In this document: piece by piece, positions 57,175 to 64,000 of the stretch | Layout of the letters: each line of letters opens with the position of its first letter | Numbering within the stretch: the first letter of the stretch is position 1 | Assembly: GCA_016722445.1 (NCBI GenBank) | Contig: JADKIZ010000004.1 | Span: forward strand, 124,001-188,000 | DNA: 64,000 nucleotides | Origin: Flavobacteriales bacterium | GTDB lineage: Bacteria; Bacteroidota; Bacteroidia; Flavobacteriales_D; Sanyastnellaceae | Reading direction: 5' to 3' | Position numbers and translations under genes: made by a program | The notes under the pieces: generated by a model | What the model was told of the DNA's origin: nothing | The model's input: the letters and a program-made list of their open reading frames with translations, nothing else | Databases searched by the model: none

Positions 57175-58485
57175 CTACGAATCTATTCTGGTAATATCAG
57201 CACCAATAGCCTTCAGACGATTTTCAATATCCTGATATCCGCGATCAATTTGCTCAATGTTGTGAATCGTGCTCTTGCCTTGCGCCGCCAAAGCCGCGAT
57301 CAACATGGATACACCCGCCCGGATGTCCGGAGATGACATGGTGATACCCCTGAGTTTCGTTTCTCTATTGCTGCCGATTACAACCGCTCTGTGCGGATCA
57401 CAAAGGATAATTTTTGCGCCCATATCGATGAGATTATCTACGAAAAACAGACGGCTTTCGAACATCCATTGATGAATGAGCACGCTTCCTTTAGCTTGTG
57501 TGGCCGTAACAAGCGCAACGGATATAAGGTCAGGCGTGAATGCCGGCCAGATACCGTCCCGGATTGTTAAAATGGATCCGTCGATCAGACTTTGAATTTT
57601 ATAGGATTCCTGAGAGGGTAAATAGATGTCATCTCCGCGGAATTCCATTTCAATTCCCATTTTGCGAAATACTCCCGGAATGACCCCCAATTCGGAGATA
57701 GCGCAATCTTTAATGGTGATTTCACTTTGGGTTGTGGCCGCGAGTCCGATAAAACTACCGATTTCGATCATGTCTGGCAACAACCTGTGTTCACATCCAC
57801 CCAAACGATCTACTCCATCAATAATGAGTTTATTTGATCCGATACCGGAAATTTTGCCTCCCATACTCACAATCATTTTGCAAAGCTGCTGGAGATATGG
57901 CTCACAGGCGGCATTGTAAATGGTTGTTTGACCTTTGGCGAGGGACGCTGCCATCAAGACATTCGCTGTTCCCGTCACAGACGCCTCGTCCAATACCATG
58001 TATGCACCCCGCAAATTTTTTGCGTTGATCTTATAAAAGCGATCGTCTTTCAAATGTTCGAAAGTGGCACCAAGATTTTCAAAACCACGGAGGTGGGTAT
58101 CTACAGGTCGTCGACCAATTTTATCACCACCAGGTTCAGGAATGTATGCCACACCAAAACGCGCTAGCAATGGTCCAATGATCATAATTGAACCGCGAAG
58201 CGCTCCACCTTTTTTCTTGAAGTCGTCAGTGAGCAAATATTCCAAATTGACATTCTTCGCTTCAAAAGTGAACGTATCCTTTGACAATTGATTCACTTCA
58301 ACGCCCATTTCGCCCAACAATTCGATGAGCTTCATGACATCACGAATATTCGGAATATTGGAAATGGTTACCTTTTCAGGTGTAAGAAGAACAGCAGAAA
58401 CAATCTGCAACGCTTCATTTTTGGCGCCTTGCGGAATGATTTCGCCTTTTAGTTTGTTACCGCCCCTGATTTCAAAAGATGACAT
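57175..58485 (-). CDS. murA: UDP-N-acetylglucosamine 1-carboxyvinyltransferase (MurA), Asp at the fosfomycin-target position
   Basis: This 436-residue enzyme performs the first committed step of peptidoglycan synthesis, transferring enolpyruvate from PEP to UDP-GlcNAc. It starts MSSFEIRGGNKLKGEIIPQGAKNEALQ. The loop reads PEPGGDKIGRRPVDTHL: position 121 is aspartate, where E. coli has the catalytic cysteine C115 that fosfomycin alkylates. This substitution, known from mycobacteria and others, keeps activity and gives intrinsic fosfomycin resistance. The start at 58485 gives the family N-terminus. It is upstream of the TlpA-like gene on the same strand. Confidence 0.95.
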   Translation of the reverse strand: MSSFEIRGGNKLKGEIIPQGAKNEALQIVSAVLLTPEKVTISNIPNIRDVMKLIELLGEMGVEVNQLSKDTFTFEAKNVNLEYLLTDDFKKKGGALRGSIMIIGPLLARFGVAYIPEPGGDKIGRRPVDTHLRGFENLGATFEHLKDDRFYKINAKNLRGAYMVLDEASVTGTANVLMAASLAKGQTTIYNAACEPYLQQLCKMIVSMGGKISGIGSNKLIIDGVDRLGGCEHRLLPDMIEIGSFIGLAATTQSEITIKDCAISELGVIPGVFRKMGIEMEFRGDDIYLPSQESYKIQSLIDGSILTIRDGIWPAFTPDLISVALVTATQAKGSVLIHQWMFESRLFFVDNLIDMGAKIILCDPHRAVVIGSNRETKLRGITMSSPDIRAGVSMLIAALAAQGKSTIHNIEQIDRGYQDIENRLKAIGADITRIDS

Positions 58486-58636
58486 GGATGTGTAATTTAT
58501 TCCATGCGAAAAAAAGAGGAATAGTCCAATTACAGATAACACCCATGCGAACTTATCGACACGGATAAGGTGATGAAGATCTTAAATCACAGAATAAATG
58601 AAATCGATCAATTCAAGACATAAAGTCAAGATTCTC

Positions 58637-59653
58637 TTAATGCACGATTTTCATCCTGCGACGATTGATCGATCCAAGATAGGATACAGCCAATTCAATA
58701 CCTCCTGGACGCTTGTCTAAATAAGGCATTCTTGCCACGCGAACATCGTATCCCAATGAGAAAGTTATGGCCCGCTTATATTCAAATCCAATGAATGGAT
58801 GAACTGCATCTTTTGAGCGGTAGAACAAACCAGCAACAGCAGCACTTGAAGTTCTGTTTGTTGTATATCGACTATCATCTCCGATTCGATAGCTGAATGT
58901 TGTTCCAAGTATGACTTCATTTGCACCAGCTTGTCGTTGAATCAAACCATCGTATTTCAAATCAAAATGCGGATATCGCTTGCTCCATGAAAACTGCAAG
59001 GATTGACGAATTTTCAACCGATCCTTCCCTTTCGCAACCATAGTAATTTGTTGACCGCTGTGAAAGAAAGAGTAACCAAGATTAAACTTCTTTTTCTTTT
59101 TGTGTTTCCAGTTGATACCTGCTCCGATATCTACAAAGCCACGCTTGGTGCTGATAAAACGCTCCTGATCATCAGCCATTGGATCATAATTGACCCCATT
59201 GTATTGCGCATCCCATGCAAGACCAGAAAAATCAATACTGTTTTGCTGGTAACCGATCTGAAATCCTCCTGATAACAAATCGCTTTGGCTGGCCAAGAGG
59301 TGATAAGCGGCTGTTCCTTTTACCACGAAAGTTTTTTGCTGCGCTTTACCTGCTTCATCTTGTATAATGAGCAATCCGAAACCTGCGTAGTTGTCATTGT
59401 ACAAACTCAACAGTTTATACTGCGCATCGAATCCACTAGTGGTGTATCCGCTTGCAATATTTCTCCATTGCCTTTTATGAAAAATAGAACCTTTCAGCAT
59501 TTGCTCGAATTGTCCTGTTAAGGCTGGATTGTACAACTGTGTGCAACTCTCGAATCGAGTAAGGTGCATATCCTGAGCGAACACTTCAGAAGTGGCAACA
59601 AGTGTTGCTGCAATCGCCAGAATTCCTGTGTATATGTATCTTATTAATTTCAT
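58637..59653 (-). CDS. PorP/SprF family T9SS outer-membrane protein
   Basis: This 338-residue protein has a signal peptide (MKLIRYIYTGILAIAATLVATSEVFAQ). It has the PorP/SprF start QDMHLTRFESCTQLYNPALTG and then barrel strands typical of the family (GAGINWKHKKKKKFNLGYSFFHSGQQ), ending NRRRMKIVH. PorP/SprF proteins are required for secretion and surface assembly of the type B (CHU_C) cargo encoded next to them. It begins only 2 bp after the stop of the giant adhesin gene, so they are co-transcribed with strong coupling. Confidence 0.92.
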   Translation of the reverse strand: MKLIRYIYTGILAIAATLVATSEVFAQDMHLTRFESCTQLYNPALTGQFEQMLKGSIFHKRQWRNIASGYTTSGFDAQYKLLSLYNDNYAGFGLLIIQDEAGKAQQKTFVVKGTAAYHLLASQSDLLSGGFQIGYQQNSIDFSGLAWDAQYNGVNYDPMADDQERFISTKRGFVDIGAGINWKHKKKKKFNLGYSFFHSGQQITMVAKGKDRLKIRQSLQFSWSKRYPHFDLKYDGLIQRQAGANEVILGTTFSYRIGDDSRYTTNRTSSAAVAGLFYRSKDAVHPFIGFEYKRAITFSLGYDVRVARMPYLDKRPGGIELAVSYLGSINRRRMKIVH

Positions 59654-59655
59654 GA

Positions 59656-62600
59656 TTATCTCACCAAAACAATTTCACCTGATTTTTCCTTGCGTTCATT
59701 GCCAATGTATGCGCATTGTATAGAAATAACTTCCTGAAGATGCCGGCTGTCCCCGCAATTGTCCATCCCAACCTTTCTTAACATCATCGGTAAAAAATAC
59801 TTCCTCACCCCATCTGTCGTAGAGATGAAAATCCAATTTGGACAATCCAAATCCGCGAACAAAAAGTGTATCGTTGTGTTTGTCACCATTGGGTGAAAAA
59901 ATATCAGGAATAAAAATCGGCTCTAATGGAAGAATACAAATAGCCTGCGTCGCAGATGATGTACAGCCTCCTTCATTTTGGATGGTAAGGGTAACCTCTA
60001 AATTGCCAGGACTGCCATAACCATGATTGACATTTTGCCCAGGAACATACGCCTGTGTTGAACCATCTCCAAAATCCCAAGTTCCGGTAATACCATTCTG
60101 AGAAAGATCGATGAAAGCGATGTTGCCCATATCCGCAAAAGCAATACAAGGATCATTAGGAGTAATGCTGAAATTGGCAGTTAGCGATGGATAAGCTGGT
60201 ATCACGCCATTTTCTTCAACATCACAACCATTCACCAAATCAGTGATGACAAGTGTCCATGCTGTTCCCGCATTCGCAAAGAGGGTATCTTGAAAAATAT
60301 TGTTATTCCATTCTACCGTGTAGCTGCCATCAGGTAGTGCAACATCAACCGTCGCCCAACCTTGAGTGCCTGCACACGCAGCATCACTGGTATCAACCAA
60401 CGAAAGAATTGGAGGTACTACGTCAATAAATATACTGGCGTTCACTGGTACTGAGCAATTGTCAGAGACAGATACGCTGATGGTAGTAGGAGTACCTGGT
60501 GTTGAAGTATTCGTCGAAACTGGGAAGCCACCATTACTCCAAGAATAGATGTAACCGTTGTTTGGATTTCCTCCTGTGGTGGTTGCTGTCAGGGTTACTG
60601 CTTGATCATCACAAATGAGTGTGTCATTCGCAGCCACCGTCATTATCAGTTCAGGATAAATTTCGAAGTCAATGGTATCTGCTGTTTGTGGACAGTACAA
60701 CGGTGTATATCGGTAAATCACCTGATAGCTTCCTTCACCTAAAATGGATGGGTTGAAACTATAAGTTGGAAGTGATCCCAATAAAATACCACCACCAGGT
60801 GTTCCGGAAAAATTCACAGTCATGTCGACAAAACAATATTCTTCATCCAAACCAGTGATAGCAGCCTCAATTGCTTCTTCCACATTCACCAAAACGCTAT
60901 CCGAACATCCTGCAGGATTACTCCAATGAATCCAACTCGTACCAAAATCCGCAATTGAAGGATCAAAAAGACCCGTATTTGCATCAAGCACACCATTGCC
61001 GCTCCAAGTGCCACCAGGAGTAACTCCTGCAACAAGAACTACAGGTGCATCAGATGAACAAAAATTCATTTGATTATCCGGCAAATTGTTTTGGAAGACA
61101 TTGATGTCTACTACATCACTGCAATTGTTCAAAGTATATGTAATGGTATGTTCTCCCAATCCGGCAGTTGCAGGACTAAAGGAATATCCTGTACCAACAT
61201 TACCAGTGATACCAGGTCCTGTCCATGTACCACCTTCGGGAATTGCAAATCCGATGTTGTTTTCATCCAATGGCACAGCACTATCGTCAATACAGAAATT
61301 CAATTCATTTACATCAACTGCAGTTTCTACTACCCAGACATACATCGTATCTACACAACCATTGGGTGCATTGTATAAAATGTATGTATATGTGTCATTT
61401 GCAATCACAGAAGGATCAAACAAACCTGTACTGGCATTGCTCATCGCACCATCTGGGCTGGTCCAGAACCCGCCTGTAGGTATGGGCGTATTGTCCAGCA
61501 CTACCTGAGCTTGCAAAGGACATGCAGTGTGATAACTATCGATGTTGATTTGTTTCACGTAAACATCAAAATCCTGTGAACAACCATTGATCGTATAGGT
61601 GAATTGGTGATCACCAGGAGACATTTGCTGAGGGGCAAAAATTCCCTGAGTAGCGTCGGTGATTCCTGTACCAGACCAAACACCACCATACGGTGTGAAT
61701 GAAATGGTATCAAACCACTGCGACTGACAAACGCTATCTAATTCGAAAGGACCGCCGATGTCATCGACATTTACAGTAAGTACATCCGTACATCCATTCA
61801 CAGAATAATTCACATCGAATGTTCCCGCCGCTACCGGATCAAACATACCAGTAATCGTTGTGTTTGGTCCATCCCATGTTCCTCCGGCAGGTGTTGCTTG
61901 AAGTTGAAATGGAGAAGAACCAGGACAAGCCGCCGTCACAAATTGTGTTTCGATCGGAGTAATGGTTATAGCAATACTATCAGTACAACCTTCAGTAGCG
62001 TAGTATGCATAAGTTATTCCACCACCTACAAGATCCGGATCTAACAAGTTGGTACCGGTAATCACGGCATCACCACTCCATTCACCGTTTCCGGTGGCAT
62101 CGAGAACCAAATCATCTGCAGACTGACATATGGTTTGAGCTTGTGTGATAATGTCAAAATTTTCAATACCTAATGTGAACGTTTTCACGACGCTATTTCC
62201 GGTTTCCGTCTCTGTGATGGTAACGGTATACGTTGTAGAAGTTGATGGACAAACGTCGTGAGGTCCTGCTGTTGCAGGAAGGCCATTGTTCCAAGCGTAG
62301 GTGTATGTAAAACAACCATCGACCTCTGCCGTGATCTGGGCACAATTTCCGGGACAAATGGTGTTTGAACTGGAGGTAATGTTCGCACTTACACCGCAGT
62401 TTTCAAAAGTAAACTGTGTAGATACAGTGTAGGGATAGATGATCCCACAATTGTCAGGAATATTGATGTCCAATTGAACGCCAAAATCACAATTGTATGT
62501 GAAAGGTTGTGCGAGGGTGAGTGTTACCAAGCTGGTCTGTCCTCCAGCACAATTTTGTTGGACATTGGTTACCGGAATGTTTTGACCATTTGCAACAACT

Positions 62601-63175
62601 GTAAATAACGCATCAGTCAGCCAGGCACACTGAATGGCCTGCGACAAATTCACATTGAGTTGTGAGGCATTGCAAACAGGTATGGTATTCACCGCTATAT
62701 CGGGTGGAATTGGCACGGGTTGTTGACTGATCCATTGTGCAGTAAAACCAGCACCCGAAACATTCGTATCTGAAGTAGAAACGAAAGTGACTGCTCCACT
62801 ATTGGCAATAAGCACTGGCGGAAGGGTCTGTCCGGTGAAGGTTCCTAACAAAGTTCCACTAGCATCCGGTCCATCATATACACTGAGAAAATCAAGATTC
62901 AACTCATAGGCGAACTCACCAGAAAATGTAATGGTAATAACACCACCCGGATTGATTACCGTCGTGATGTTTTCATTCATGCCATATGGCAAATTTGGAC
63001 CACCGCTATCGTAGAGTATACCCTGACACTCTCCAATGGTGGTATTGGACATATTGAACTCCGGAAGATCCTGAGCATCGGTCTTTGTAACAGACAGAAT
63101 TGCGGTGATAAACAACAGGAGTGCCCTGACATCAAGCCTTGCCGGAATCATTTTCAACGATTTAGAATGTGACAT
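59656..63175 (-). CDS. Giant gliding-motility-type surface adhesin (CUB, Ig-like repeats, CHU_C), frameshifted at the end
   Basis: This protein of about 1173 residues is the partner cargo of PorP/SprF. A signal peptide precedes a CUB domain (about 35-145, GECQGILYDSGG, DFLSVYDGPDASG). At least six Ig-like repeats follow, built on the pattern GGTWsGpGit...GxFdP...GCxDxxxV. A PKD-type module (GTWDFGDGSTQAYVPGQ) precedes the CHU_C type B sorting domain, with FIPDIFSPNGDKHNDTLFVRG and FHLYDRWGEEVF. The frame stops at 59696, but the expected end (AYIGNERKEKSGEIVLVR, stop 59656-59658) continues in the next frame after one missing base near 59707. The start at 63175 or 63151 gives a signal peptide. 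Confidence 0.88.
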
Positions 63176-63198
63176 TTCAAGGTGCAAGCTAATAAAAC

Positions 63199-63648
63199 TC
63201 ATAGTGAATCCACAATGAGGACGTTTGGTGTCCTGATAGCGTTGCTCCAATTACCTGCTCTGTCGCGTATTTCTACGGAAAAAGAGGTTTGTTCCTGCGT
63301 GCCATTTCCCATGAGAAACAATGGATCAAGTTCTATAGAATAGCTGCCCTTGATATGCAACTCCTCGTTATTTGGAGTCATCGGGGGCACATGGTACCAA
63401 TCATAATCTGACAGTCGCGAATCTTTGACACGCAAAGTGAGCACATCTGGATCGGCATTGCCCAAATCACCTTGGTAATCTTCGTAGGTCAAGTTGATCT
63501 GCAGATTATTGTTGAATTGCTCCACTTCAGTACCTGAAATATTTTTAAATTCAATGACAGGAGCAACAGGATTGTCTTCCTTTTTTTTACACGAAAAAAT
63601 CAGTAAAAGCAAGGATATGATGTAGAGTTTATGATGAAATATTTTCAT
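63199..63648 (-). CDS. Small lipoprotein of the adhesin operon
   Basis: This 149-residue protein has a lipoprotein signal (MKIFHHKLYIISLLLLIFSC, C20) followed by KKKEDNP and a beta-rich body (NNLQINLTYEDYQGDLGNAD, SFSVEIRDRAGNWSN). It has the look of a Bacteroidota surface lipoprotein. It lies 23 bp upstream of the adhesin gene, and its start overlaps the preceding gene by 4 bp (ATGA), so it belongs to the same operon. Confidence 0.75.
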   Translation of the reverse strand: MKIFHHKLYIISLLLLIFSCKKKEDNPVAPVIEFKNISGTEVEQFNNNLQINLTYEDYQGDLGNADPDVLTLRVKDSRLSDYDWYHVPPMTPNNEELHIKGSYSIELDPLFLMGNGTQEQTSFSVEIRDRAGNWSNAIRTPNVLIVDSL

Positions 63649-64000
63649 ATCACTTTCAGTGAAAAAATTAGAAACCAAAGTGGCATGGATTCACTGTTTG
63701 GTATTTCAGTAAATCCAGATTGGACACCATCATCAATCAATGTCCGCAGATAAACAAGATCACCAGGATTCGAGTTGCTCAAATCAAGAGTCGCTTTGTA
63801 ATAAAATGGAACAGCGGAACCTTCTCCGAAAGGAACCGCATTCACTGGCCCTTCTTGATTGAAGATGGATTGAACAGCTCCTGAAAAATCGAGACTGCTT
63901 GATGACGCTTGTAATGTAATCGCGTCAAATCCGGTTGGATAAGCGTTGTCATCATAAGGCAAAACCCATATGTCTATCAGCTCTGAAGGCACTTCAATAG
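63645..64000 (-). CDS. Protein of unknown function, truncated at the window edge
   Basis: This is the C-terminal part (at least 117 residues visible) of a gene that continues beyond the right edge. Visible sequence includes ELIDIWVLPYDDNAYP and GDLVYLRTLIDDGVQSGF, beta-rich with no recognised domain. It ends with a TGA that overlaps the ATG of the next lipoprotein gene. It is the first visible gene of the operon leading to the adhesin and PorP/SprF. Confidence 0.65.
   Translation of the reverse strand, partial: IEVPSELIDIWVLPYDDNAYPTGFDAITLQASSSSLDFSGAVQSIFNQEGPVNAVPFGEGSAVPFYYKATLDLSNSNPGDLVYLRTLIDDGVQSGFTEIPNSESMPLWFLIFSLKVI

Overview
The window is a stretch of bacterial chromosome from a member of the Bacteroidota, most likely a Flavobacteriales-type lineage. 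The evidence is a fused SecD-SecF protein, several exported proteins with type IX secretion (T9SS) C-terminal sorting domains, a PorP/SprF protein next to a giant gliding-type (CHU_C) adhesin, promoters of the TAnnTTTG type, and Bacteroidota-style DnaJ and MurA. No rRNA, prophage, CRISPR or integrated plasmid is visible. There is one tRNA (Pro, anticodon GGG).

Layout. 1-5 kb: secDF, rpmB and cinA on the minus strand. 5-8.1 kb: a secreted T9SS protein, then an IS200-like/RAYT transposase with a damaged N-terminus, two hairpins and a 52-bp tandem array that looks like its REP-type substrate. 8.1-11.6 kb: holin-like membrane protein, fructose-6-phosphate aldolase, a TsaC/YciO protein and a bifunctional NAD(P)HX repair enzyme. 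11.8-19 kb: a long TPR protein with an outer-membrane barrel protein, then gyrB. 19-32.5 kb: mixed housekeeping and envelope genes (msrA, SDR, mvaB, tsaE, PAP2, ald) plus two small proteins sharing a four-cysteine N-terminal motif. 32.5-38 kb: pheT, a DsbA/FrnE-like protein and another T9SS cargo protein. 38-44.4 kb: a phosphodiester glycosidase, then a cyanophycin locus (DUF3052-YdeI fusion, isoaspartyl peptidase, cyanophycinase, cyanophycin synthetase). 44.4-51.6 kb: lipoproteins, a TonB-like protein, tRNA-Pro, a cyclophilin, pheS, pdhA and pdhC. 51.7-58.5 kb: two T9SS cargo proteins, dnaJ, grpE, a TlpA-like thioredoxin and murA. 58.6-64 kb: a PorP/SprF - giant CUB/CHU_C protein - lipoprotein operon that runs off the right edge.

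How they fit together. The cyanophycin genes would make and recycle a nitrogen-storage polymer: CphA synthesises multi-L-arginyl-poly-L-aspartate, CphB cuts it to beta-Asp-Arg, and the isoaspartyl peptidase frees the amino acids. At least five cargo proteins and one PorP/SprF imply an active T9SS encoded elsewhere, with SecDF helping their Sec export.

Sequence quality matters here. At least ten genes, including essential ones (pheT, grpE, dnaJ, pdhC), are each broken by a single-base indel or, in pheT, one amber codon. Several indels fall in homopolymers. I read these mainly as residual assembly errors and give reconstructed gene limits, stating each lesion.
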